This document shows, piece by piece, positions 56,200 to 64,000 of a DNA stretch of 64,000 bases. The DNA lies in NCBI GenBank assembly GCA_023213315.1, contig JAKCPI010015051.1, forward strand, positions 39,879 through 103,878. Direction: 5' to 3'. The translations under genes were made by a program, and so were the position numbers. This DNA is from Euborellia annulipes. Its lineage: Eukaryota; Arthropoda; Insecta; Dermaptera; Anisolabididae. The stretch's first letter is position 1. Each line of letters starts with the position of its first letter. Below the pieces are notes generated by a model. The model worked only from the letters and a program-made list of their open reading frames with translations, ran no database searches and was not told the DNA's origin.

Positions 56200-57300
56200 A
56201 GGTAGAGAGGTCATACCATCCTTGTTAAGGTTTTTGGCCAGGTTTTCCTTAACAACTTAAGGCGAATGTCGGGATGTCTAATGTGACGTTTACTATACAT
56301 TTCTATTTTTTTCCCTTTTGTTTTGTTATATTTGTTATTATATTTAAATTTGTATTGTGTTTGTTGGACCTAGCCACCGAGGATTGGTGCCTCTAAGCGG
56401 GTCATAATAAATTTATTTATTTTATTTAAAATATGTTCCATTTTTATTTTTTTGAAATATTTAATGTTTTTTTCAGCACTAGAGAAAATAATAATTTTTT
56501 TTAAATATATTAATTAAATAATAGAAAATAAAACAAAAATGAAGACAATTCGGAAAAAAATACTTTCTACTTATATATACTTATATAATATTGTTATATA
56601 GGTAAGAGAAAGTAAAAGGAAAAATTAAATATTTTAATTTAAAATTTATATTCAACTATCAAAAATGATGAAAGAAAATTAAAATGAACAACTTTTAAAT
56701 ATAAATCGTAAAAAGCCAGAGAGAGATAAATACTATATATTAAATAAGAATTCAAATTTGGGCTTCTTGATGACGATTTCCCGCCTTCGCTCTGATTGGC
56801 CGAGCCGTATGAGACAACCTTGTCATCTATTAGCCTTGGGCTAACCAATTTTGTTGGATCGGGACCTGACTCCGGCTGGCTGAGAAGCCAACATGGCCGA
56901 CTTTTTCAATCAGCTGTTTGATCGGTTCCTTAATAAAGACATTTTTGGCAATATAGGGCTTTATTTAAGTAATAATAATACAAATAAATAATAATTTTGA
57001 GATAACTTCTATTTTTTATTAAAAATTGCAGGAAAACATGTTAAGTCAAAACAAATAGATTACAAATTTTTTTAAATTAATAAGATATGCTCGACCTTTT
57101 ATTTTCTACTACAATAAGATATTATTTTTTAAATAGTCAATTAAGAAATATTTTTACTTAAAATTTAGTAAAAATATTTCTTGATATAACGATAATTAGT
57201 TTTATTAAGTTTATTTAGAAATAAATTGCTGGGAAGGAAAATAGTATCATTCAAGTAAAAAGCATTGTTTATCCTTCGACATACTTATATACCAAATAAC
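56200..57300. other. Interior of the P-like element: LINE-like tail, HT scrap, AT-rich DNA
   Basis: 56300-56430 ends CGGGTCATAATAAATTTATT, LINE-3'-end-like. 56562-56617 is a solo HT left hairpin. The remainder is AT-rich. Confidence 0.4.
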
Positions 57301-57419
57301 AGAGAAGTAAGATTACGTCACTCCAGTCAAGTTTTAGTGTGTGACCCCCCTCAATTCGGATTCGGTTAGAACTCCAGTCAGTAAACACAAGTCAGGTCCC
57401 GGTGTGATCGCACCTTTAA

Positions 57420-57728
57420 GCAGCTGGGTGAAAATCGACCTCTCTTCGGATCTTAGGTTACATGTTAGACTAATACGAGATCGAAAAAAAAATTAGTCGA
57501 TTTTTTGCGCCACCCTATTCTTCAAAAAGTGTGAATGTTTAAAAAAAAAAAAAAAAAAAAAAAAAGGTCTAAATAGCCTTCGCTGCCGAAAAAGAGCTTA
57601 AATGAATAAAATAAAAAAAAAAAAAATTTGGGCCCCCCCTTGACAAAATCCTGGGACCGCCAATGGTTTGGTGTGTATTCGCGTGTGTAAATAAATGTGA
57701 GTATGAATGGGAAAAAAGTGTTTGTTTT
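57420..57728. other. SINE tail fragments
   Basis: 57526-57565 is the end of an S1 (GTGTGAATGTTT, A run). 57566-57627 is an S2-like tail (CTAAATAGCCTTCGCTGCCG). 57660-57728 is another S1 tail piece. Confidence 0.5.
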
Positions 57729-58558
57729 TTTACTTTCTCTTACCTATGTATATATGTAATATATATATAGAGAGAAAGTATTGGATTCATGTCAAAAATT
57801 CGATGTCGAGATTTTGATGGATCTTCACGTTTTGAGGTCCCCTGAATCCAAAAAAGTGGTTTTCGCGACATGGTCTGTCTGTCTGTCTGTGTGTGTGTGT
57901 GTCTGTGAACAAAATATCTCAAGAACGAAAAGAGCTAGGAAGTTGAAATTTTATATTTAAGTTAGGCACCCCCATGGGACGTGACACGAAGCTTTTGAAC
58001 AAAATCGACCAAAGAGTACTAGTACTTTACTGATGCACTTTTTCAGTTTTTTTCGATTTTCTCAAAATTTGCTCCAACGATTTTTTTTTAAATTCATATA
58101 TCAACTATTTTTTAGTTGCTCTTTAAAATGTATATTCTCATTTTGTGATTGAAATCTTCTGAAGACCACTTTACTCTTGTTCTCCATAGAAAAGATAGGA
58201 GAAATGGTTGCCATGGTAAATGGGCAAAATATAAACATTTTGCCATACTTATAAATTTTACATCTTGAATTCAATTGTACCCTACTGTCGGAAACTAAAT
58301 ACAAGCCCCCGGGTTTGGCGTAGTAGGTAGCGCGCCTCCCTCCTATACCAAACGTCGCGGGTTCGGACCTAGGCAGTCCGATGATTTTATTTAAGCCATT
58401 TGGATACCAGATGGCTTAAATAGAAATGCCTGAACCCCAAATTGATATATTAATTACAACGGTTATCGTCAAAGTCTTATATGGCCTAAGTTTCGAAAAC
58501 ACTGTGTGAATGTGTGTGTGAGTGTGAGTGTGAATGAGAAAAAAGTGTGAATGTTTTT

Positions 58559-58589
<31 letters not shown>

Positions 58590-58698
58590 CTAAATACATG
58601 TCGACACAAAAATCTGGTGTGACAAGCACAGTACACAACTTTCGATTACCGAAGGTAAGAGAAAGTTGTGTGCTGTGCGCCAGTCACACCAGATTTTT
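57729..58698 (+). mobile_element. HT element, full length, split by S1
   Basis: Left hairpin 57731-57780, microsatellite 57880-57904, AGTACTAGTACT at 58015, S1 at 58304-58586, end hairpin 58612-58694. Confidence 0.87.
58304..58586 (+). mobile_element. SINE S1, complete, 12-bp TSD
   Basis: Flanked by AAACTAAATACA at 58292-58303 and 58587-58598. B box GCGGGTTCGGACC, hairpin AAGCCATTTGG/CCAGATGGCTT (one change), tail and about A27. Confidence 0.88.
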
Positions 58699-58899
58699 TT
58701 TATAAGAAAATATAAGGTAAGAGAAAGTAAATAAAAAAGAGAATTAAAAAATAGATTTAGAATTATAAGAATTAAATCTCACAATTATTATTGTATAATT
58801 AATCAAATATATTAAATTTTATTTTTCGTATTTTTATCATTTACATTTCAATTCAGTAACGTTTTTTTTGTAACTAATCTTATAGAAATTAGACATGGG

Positions 58900-59280
58900 T
58901 GATACTGTATCAATCTGATATTTTGTATCAGGTATGGAAAAGTAACAGAAAGTCATAATGGGTGCGAGCAAAAAATATCAGGTATTTGAGTAACAACTAC
59001 TCAGGCACACTCCACTAGACTCGTACTGGGTTTCTCGCGCTTGCGCATTGATCAAATACTTGCTTTTCACTTTAGAGCGTCTTTACCCGATACAGTTTTT
59101 CATATTGCCTGTTCTCTCATTCCTTCTCTCTTGCGACCCTCAACTCGCGACGCCCCGCCCCGTCTCTTCTCTCCTGACAGGGCAATTTCGCTAGCTCTGG
59201 CGCGCTTTTCGAACGTCATTCCTAATCATTTTTACATTTTTTACTCTACTTTTCTTACTAGGCCCTATAATAATTAAATA
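58900..59280. other. GC-richer subterminal region of the hAT element
   Basis: Unique-looking sequence of higher GC than its surroundings (around CGCTTGCGCATTGATCAAA). It has a segment CTCTGGCGC..TTTTCGAACGTC that recurs directly at 59766-59790. I see no convincing coding. It probably belongs to the left end of the transposase-bearing hAT element. Confidence 0.35.
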
Positions 59281-59689
59281 CAAATCTAATTATTACTAAT
59301 ATATTATTTCTCTTTTCTTCACTTTAAGAAATAGAGCAGAAATAAAAAAAAAAAAAAAATTTTTAATAATAAAAAAAAAAAAATGTGAAGCTATCAATAA
59401 GAACTCTTTTAAAAGTATCAACATGAAACTATTAAAATATAGGCCTAATCAGAAGGTTTTTGTCTTTTATTGAAATTGTAAAATTATTTTTAAAAAAATT
59501 TCAAAGTAAATAAATAAATAGTGTCCCATAATGAAATGTCATTTTACTAGAGGCAAGTTTAAAATGTTAGTTTATTTTTTTGACACCCTTTCTGACAATT
59601 AAACATTTTTTCAAAAGTTTTCTACGCTATTTATTCTTGTTTTGAGAACAAACTCATAATTATCCATTACTAAAGAGTTTTCCAAATAA

Positions 59690-60719
59690 TCTGAACGGGC
59701 ATTTTTGTGTCAAATTTTAATTTTAAAAAAGTCTGAATTAAAATAAATCTGACATCAAGATGTTTACTCTGGCGCTATTTTCGAACGTCATTCATACACA
59801 TTTTTACTTTCTCTTATCTATTAATTTTTAGCGTCGCATTACTACTAAAACCTCGTATTTCTGATTTTGTGTTTTTTATATAATATCCAACTTATTATTG
59901 TATGGCCGTTGGCCGAAAAGGGTCAAATAAAAAAAAAAATATATTATTGTGGGAGTTTTTAATTATAGACTACATTTGTATTAATTAATTAATTATTAAT
60001 TAATAAAAACTTTAGAGTGCAAAAATCAAAATACTGTAAACTTTCGATTAAAATAATAAACAAACCATAAAAGCTTTAAAAAAAATTCAACTTTTCTTCT
60101 ATAATAATTTTTTGGCCCCCTTGGAAAAACAATTTTTTAGTCATACGAGGTTTTAGTCGAAAGGCGATACAATGAAAGTATTGCATTCATGTCTAGTTTT
60201 ATTTGATTAATGTACACGTTTTGATCCCCGGCAGTTAAAAAAACCGTGTTCCACACAGAACTTTTAATTACCGAAAGTAAGAAAAAGTTGTGTGGCCCGT
60301 GAAAACAGATTTTTATATTTTTTGCTGTACTTTCATACATGAGCCTAAAATAATTGAATCTACTAAAAGTATTACTGATGCATTTTTTTTTCAGTTAATG
60401 GGTTTATCAGAAATAAAAATATGTAGTTTTTTTAAATAAATATATGAATTTTAATAGGAACATTTGTTTTATTTATAAACAATATTTGTAATATATTGGA
60501 TATCAATACTATTATATACAGTATATATATAAATATATATTACATAACAAAAAATAGAAAAATTTGAATAAACTTTATACTATAATAAAATATTTAACAA
60601 AAAATGGAAATTAGACTTTTAAAATTAGTCTTAAGTTTTTAATAATCTCAGTATCAAACAAATTATCAAAGACATGCATAATGAACTAATACAAAAAAAA
60701 TAATCATTTAGTGTGTTCT
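59690..60719. other. AT-rich DNA with a decayed HT element
   Basis: 60160-60320 retains GAAAGTATTGCATTCATGTC, TGTACACGTTTTGATC and an eroded hairpin (CACACAGAACTTTTAATTAC ... GTTGTGTGGCC). ATGGCCGTTGGCCGAAAAGG at 59901 is a SINE tail. The rest is AT-rich. Confidence 0.4.
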
Positions 60720-61076
60720 GAACTGTGAGTCGCGGCGCCCCGTGAAAGTTTTTCTATACAAAACATTATATTAATTTTTCGCTATTAGTCGAAAAATTAA
60801 AGTCAGGAGTTTTAATTATTTATTAAAAAAATTTGCTAACATGACTGGTATAGATATATCAAAGCTTATCTGAATTCTATAAAAAATTTATATCATTTTA
60901 CCTTTTTTTTTTTTTTTTTAGTAAATATTTCTTTAATTGCCGCCCCCTGATATCTGCCGCCCGGGGCACATGCACCACTCTGCCCCCCCCCCCCATAGAT
61001 CCGGCCCTGGTAACATAAGGTTTGCTCTGAGTTTTGACATGGGGCGCCGCGAAAAAAAGAACGGAAAAAGTTTGGG
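60720..61076. mobile_element. hAT-type MITE-like segment with GCGCCGCG ends
   Basis: One end has GTGAGTCGCGGCGCCCCGTG (about 60735), the other GGGGCGCCGCG near 61040 followed by TTTGGGAACCTCTG. The inner part contains the CCCCCTGATATCTGCCGCC segment also seen near 2230 and 2500. The related end at 38625-38660 (TTTTCCAAACTATGCGCCGC) supports a family. I did not find a matching target duplication. Confidence 0.35.
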
Positions 61077-61087
61077 AACCTCTGATC

Positions 61088-61130
61088 TAAGTGAAGAACA
61101 CGATTACCTCATGACAAAGTTAAAAGAAAA
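61088..61130 (+). pseudogene. Inverted fragment of the hAT transposase 3' end
   Basis: GAAGAACACGATTACCTC and ATGACAAAGTTAAAA repeat, in opposite orientation, the last codons of the intact transposase frame (61150-61192, encoding RTRLSADKVKK). So the gene end is followed by a tail-to-tail partial copy of itself. Confidence 0.6.
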
Positions 61131-62654
61131 TCATGAATTATAATTTAAAAATACTAATTTTTTAACTTTGTCAGCAGATAATCGTGTTCTTCTATCATTG
61201 ATAATCAGACCCGCTCTTGAAAAAATACGCTCACACGGTACTGATGTCACAATAGGGCAAAACCTTTTTTGAACTAGTTTTTTTAAATAAGGAAAATTAT
61301 AACCTCGCTCTTGCCACCATTTCAATGGGTCTTCGTGGCGATCCACAAGAGGTTCCTCCATATATCTTGTTATTTCCCCAATTGCTCTTGAATTAAAAGT
61401 AACCTGGGGCTTATAGGTCGCAGAAACTCTTTCAAAAGTTTTCCAGAGTGATGAATAAGGGCTGCTGGAACTGGTTACTGTTTCGGTTCTTGAGCTCAAG
61501 GTCGAAGATGGATTCCTTTGAGGCTGAATTTCCATGGCAATTTCCTCCTCTATGTATTCTATCAATAGTTTGTTTGTTACCTCTGCTGTTTTGTCGTTGG
61601 AGAAAAAAACATGTTTGTAGCGGGGATCCAGAAATGTGGAAATTGTAAAAGTTCGACTTGATTCGAGATTTCCCAAGCGAGTATAAATTTCTTTCTCCAA
61701 AGATTCAATGAACCCGTTAATAAAATAATTTTCGGTATGATTTGCTGATTCTTTTAGGTCCTCGAATATTCCTTGTAAAATAATAATAACAGATGAGGCT
61801 GGGGGATATTTTTCTCCAATTAAAAAATCTGTCAGTTCTTTCATCGGTTTCAAGACAGTTTTGACTTCTTGGGCAAGGAGCCATTCTTCTGGAAGAAGTG
61901 TGTCAATGTTTTTATCTAATAAGGCTATTGTCGAGCGAAGTGAAGTCTCTAGTTCAAGAAATCTATCAATCATATCATACGTTGAATTCCATCTCGTTAG
62001 GACGTCATTGATTAGTTTTTTTGGTTCAAGTCCATTTTGTCCCTGAACCTCTCTCAATTTATTGTTAGATTTTGTACTATGTTTAAAATGGCACACAATT
62101 GATTTTATTTTTTTTATTAACTCTTTGATTTTAATATTGGAGTCCAAAGAATTTTTCACCACAAGATTGATAGTATGTGCCAAGCAGCCGAAATGCCTCC
62201 ATTGTAATTTGTCTTTGATCGCTTTTGTAATATTAGAAGCATTGTCCGAAATGCATAGCAATATTTTTTGGGTGATATTCCATTCCTGGGCAACCCTTAA
62301 CAATTCACTTGCGAGATTTTCACTTGAATGGCTTTCCAGGAACAAAGAACAGTCCAAAACATTTGAGTGTAATTGGAGTTGATTATCGAGATAGTGGGAG
62401 GTCACTGCCATGAAACTTTCTTCGTTCGCTGAAGTCCAGCAGTCGGTTGTCAAAGTGACACTGACAATTTCAGAGCTTAAGTATTTTGTTTTCAAATTAT
62501 TTAGCGCCTCCTCATACGCGGCTGGAAGGAAAGAATGTGAAATAGTTTTTCTGGATGGTAGTGAATACGATGGATTTAATTCTTCAACAAATTGCCTGAA
62601 GCCTTCGTCCTCTACAATCCTAAAGGGTTGAAAGTCTTTTGTAAACAATGTCAT
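61131..62654 (-). CDS. hAT transposase catalytic core ORF (507 codons)
   Basis: Longest open frame in the window and the only one with full family structure: an RNase H-like fold with an inserted helical region (about residues 230-460) and a C-terminal hAT dimerisation segment ending in NYNS and a TGA stop. It has no internal stop over 1.5 kb. The Met at 62652-62654 is probably not the true start. The same reading frame continues upstream as GSFLTKKIPIA across the A13 run, and this segment typically lies between BED finger and catalytic core in ZBED-like proteins. A complete protein of this family is usually about 600-700 residues, consistent with BED exon, linker and this ORF. Confidence 0.93.
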   Translation of the reverse strand: MTLFTKDFQPFRIVEDEGFRQFVEELNPSYSLPSRKTISHSFLPAAYEEALNNLKTKYLSSEIVSVTLTTDCWTSANEESFMAVTSHYLDNQLQLHSNVLDCSLFLESHSSENLASELLRVAQEWNITQKILLCISDNASNITKAIKDKLQWRHFGCLAHTINLVVKNSLDSNIKIKELIKKIKSIVCHFKHSTKSNNKLREVQGQNGLEPKKLINDVLTRWNSTYDMIDRFLELETSLRSTIALLDKNIDTLLPEEWLLAQEVKTVLKPMKELTDFLIGEKYPPASSVIIILQGIFEDLKESANHTENYFINGFIESLEKEIYTRLGNLESSRTFTISTFLDPRYKHVFFSNDKTAEVTNKLLIEYIEEEIAMEIQPQRNPSSTLSSRTETVTSSSSPYSSLWKTFERVSATYKPQVTFNSRAIGEITRYMEEPLVDRHEDPLKWWQERGYNFPYLKKLVQKRFCPIVTSVPCERIFSRAGLIINDRRTRLSADKVKKLVFLNYNS

Positions 62655-63031
62655 AAGTTTCTTGTCTATTTTTTTTTTTTTGCTATAGGAATTTTTTTTG
62701 TTAAAAAGCTTCCTACCAATGTCTGGAAAGTCTTCCTCGGGCCTTGTTGTTGAATGGGACTAGAAGAAATTGCTGTAGCTGAAGAGGTCGAGGGCAAAGA
62801 CTCAACACTCGTTATCGTGAGATTCGAAGACTTTTGGAATCGGGTCGTCTTCATCGTCGCCACTAAGATGTTCAGTGACAGACCCATGTCCTGAAGTCCT
62901 AGAGCGATCTCCAAGGTGCTTGGTTGAAGGGGTCCCTAAGACCTAATGACCATTCAAACAAAATAAATAATAAATATTAAACTTTATTAGCTAATAAACA
63001 AACTTGTTAATTATTTTTCTATAATATTTAC

Positions 63032-63213
63032 CGATGATGAGGCGTCAAGATTAAATAGTGAAACGGTGGGATGTTTTCTCATCAAATGTTTTTTCAAATT
63101 AGTTGCCGACGATTTGTAGGCAAATGTATTTCGGCAAATGCTACAAACTGCGGAGTTTTGATCTTTCAGGTTAAAAAAAAGTTCCACACAACAGACCTCT
63201 TTCTTTTATCCAT
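63032..63213 (-). CDS. BED zinc-finger exon of the hAT transposase (frameshifted)
   Basis: DNA-binding N-terminal exon. Reading from the ATG at 63211-63213 gives MDKRKRSVVWN, then a T8 run. With one more T the frame continues through CSIC (the two Cys ligands) and HLMRKH (the two His ligands), a BED-type C2H2 finger with the usual upstream aromatic residues. It ends at TCG followed by a GTAAAT donor at 63031. As read, the T8 run produces an early stop. The finger is recognised with confidence; whether the missing base is real is not known. Confidence 0.82.
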
Positions 63214-63820
63214 ATTTTTAAATGTTCAAAATAAAATACACAGCCACAGATATGCTTATACTTTAAATTTTGTTGTAACCAAGAAAATAAACTAATTGTC
63301 AAATAATAAAAAAAATAAAATAAAAAATTTCACTTAAAAAAAATAATTGTAAATTGACTATATTGAAATTAAAAATATAAGGGTAAAACCAGGGTAAAAC
63401 AAACACTTGAGGGAATCCAGTCGTTAATTGTGATCCTAGTCACGGGAAAGGGTGTCGCTGCCGTCGCAGCAAAGGAAAATTTTAATATTTTTAAAGAGAA
63501 AAAAGATTTTTTCAAATGAATAAGTAAAAATTAGCTTCAATATATTAAATTGTCTAGTTAGAGATCCCTGAGACGACCTATAGAACTTTTAAACAATAAA
63601 ATAAGTATTAAACTTTATTAGCTGATCAACTTTATATTGTATTTTGTATTGTTTTATATATTGTATTTTGTACATTTGGAATGTATTGTTTTGGTATGGA
63701 CTTCTGGGCCGAAAGCCAAATAAATGGAAAAAAAAAAAAAAAAAAAAAAATTAAGTGATAAGCAAACTTGTTTATTATTTTTCTATTCGAGATTGATATT
63801 TTAAATTTGGCGCGGCTAAA
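63214..63820. other. Upstream region of the hAT gene with a partial duplication of its intron region
   Basis: AT-rich leader of the transposase gene. From 63561 the sequence repeats the exon 2/intron region of the gene in diverged form (TATTAAACTTTATTAGCT here and at 62970-62990; CAAACTTGTT...ATTATTTTTCTAT here and at 63000-63020). A LINE-like 3' tail has been inserted into this duplicate. Confidence 0.45.
63630..63752 (+). mobile_element. LINE-like 3' end with poly(A)
   Basis: T-rich sequence with repeated TTGTATTTTGT, then GACTTCTGGGCCGAAAGCC, AAATAAATGG and a run of about 24 A. The GGCCGAAAGCCAAATAAA ending is typical of non-LTR retrotransposon 3' ends. It resembles the shared tail of the SINEs here, so a related LINE could be their partner. 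No ORF is present. Confidence 0.5.
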
Positions 63821-64000
63821 AGATCAATTTAGTTAGTTAAAAACTCTTTAGTAATGAATAATTATGAGTTTTTGATTTTTCAAGTCAAGAATATTTATAA
63901 ATACAAGGGAAAAATTTTTTGAAAAATGTTAATTTAGTCTCTAGTAAAATGACATTTCATTCAATTATTCTTTATTTATTTGACTTTGAAAAATTATTTT

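Larger units (their letters stand above)
53191..57419 (+). mobile_element. P-element-like (THAP) DNA transposon, internally rearranged
   Basis: The terminal inverted repeats begin TAAAGGTGCGATCACACCGG at 53191 and end as its reverse complement at 57419. A second inverted block lies inside (53325-53385 against 56800-56850, around GACAAGGTTGTCTCATACGG). A THAP exon, a GT-AG intron, a second exon and a last-exon-like ORF lie between, in the same orientation. The catalytic middle of a P transposase is missing; a 1.25-kb palindrome and a motif-bearing inverted dimer occupy the interior. I see no clear 8-bp target duplication. Non-autonomous as it stands. Confidence 0.72.
61131..63213 (-). pseudogene. 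hAT-family (ZBED-type) transposase gene, two exons, three frameshifts
   Basis: Cut-and-paste DNA transposase of the hAT superfamily, acting in the nucleus on element ends. Seen: an N-terminal BED zinc-finger exon (63032-63213), an 89-bp GT-AG intron (62943-63031) and a long second exon from 62942. An acidic linker is followed by a 507-codon open frame (61131-62654). In that frame, numbering from its first Met, the hAT landmarks are D71 in TTDCWTS, D137 in ISDNASN, H160 in CLAH, W222 in LTRWNS, D343 in FLDPRYK and E475 in PCERIFS. By family knowledge D71, D137 and E475 would be the catalytic triad; the C-terminus is the hAT dimerisation region. Breaks: a T8 run in the BED exon is one base short, an A13 run at 62678-62690 causes a stop between linker and core, and a third shift lies near 62815-62850. 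The core itself is intact, so this is recent decay or a homopolymer-prone assembly. No host function is implied. Confidence 0.93.
58890..64000 (-). mobile_element. Probable hAT element carrying the transposase, right end outside the window
   Basis: Segment 59484-59690 is an inverted copy of 63825-64000 (shared stretches include AAATGACATTTCATT on the minus side and CTCATAATTATCCATTACTA). The transposase gene lies between, so these look like long subterminal inverted repeats of the element encoding it. The left boundary is uncertain, perhaps near 58898 where GGGTGATACTGTATCA begins. The right end is not in the window, so no target duplication can be read. A hAT MITE-like unit and a decayed HT fragment lie inside. 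Confidence 0.4.

Noticed and set aside
53191..57419. 8-bp target duplication for the P-like element
   Set aside because: Flanks TTTATCCA and AGCAGCTG do not match in any register I tried.
61448..62631. Plus-strand frames of 61-106 codons
   Set aside because: Antisense shadows of the hAT transposase ORF.

Overview
This window looks like AT-rich, repeat-dominated nuclear DNA from an animal. The evidence is GT-AG introns in two transposase genes, Pol III (tRNA-like and 5S-like) SINEs with poly(A) tails and 12-13 bp target duplications, and BED and THAP transposase families. I recognise no host gene. An invertebrate, possibly an arthropod, is my guess from repeat texture only; I cannot name a species. 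There is no operon-like organisation, no CRISPR and no rRNA gene.

Coding content is confined to mobile elements: (i) a hAT (ZBED-type) transposase on the minus strand at 61131-63213, with a BED-finger exon, an 89-bp intron and a 507-codon catalytic ORF, broken by three frameshifts, two of them in homopolymers; (ii) a P-element-like (THAP) transposon at 53191-57419 whose transposase keeps only its first two exons and a last fragment, with a 1.25-kb palindrome where the middle should be; (iii) a short ORF at 16408-16836 resembling the C-terminal end of a Ty3/gypsy-type polyprotein.

The rest is a layered nest of non-autonomous elements. Many are hAT-like, with 8-bp target duplications that I could read directly (740-1802, 2450-2639, 5885-6378, 12671-12919, 13032-13481, 21034-21541, 32319-37015, 38153-38527, 39214-39644, 42501-44543, 48406-49051). 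Three have TTA/TAA duplications typical of PIF/Harbinger (5537-8244, 42727-43794, 47426-48188), and one is pogo/Tigger-like (31996-32306). SINE families: S1 (tRNA-like head plus a 16-bp hairpin, about nine copies), S2 (another tRNA-like head) and S3 (5S-like head), which share a similar 3' tail. A roughly 650-bp family with a hairpin at each end (called HT here) has more than twenty copies or fragments. Tandem arrays lie at 6717-7310 (about 97 bp), 43950-44430 (81-82 bp) and 45572-46700 (144 bp).

The most interesting signal is a small RNA-like motif found about twenty times on both strands in otherwise unrelated elements: stem A, CTGADGAW, stem B, GAAACGTC-like, stem A'. The stem sequences differ between copies but stay paired, while the two 8-nt boxes are conserved. 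The boxes match the hammerhead ribozyme core (CUGANGA, GAAA, then a GUC-like triplet) apart from one extra base before stem II and no loop for stem III. Carrier elements occur as single units or inverted dimers and have 11-14 bp target duplications, pointing to target-primed retrotransposition, for example by Penelope-like elements.
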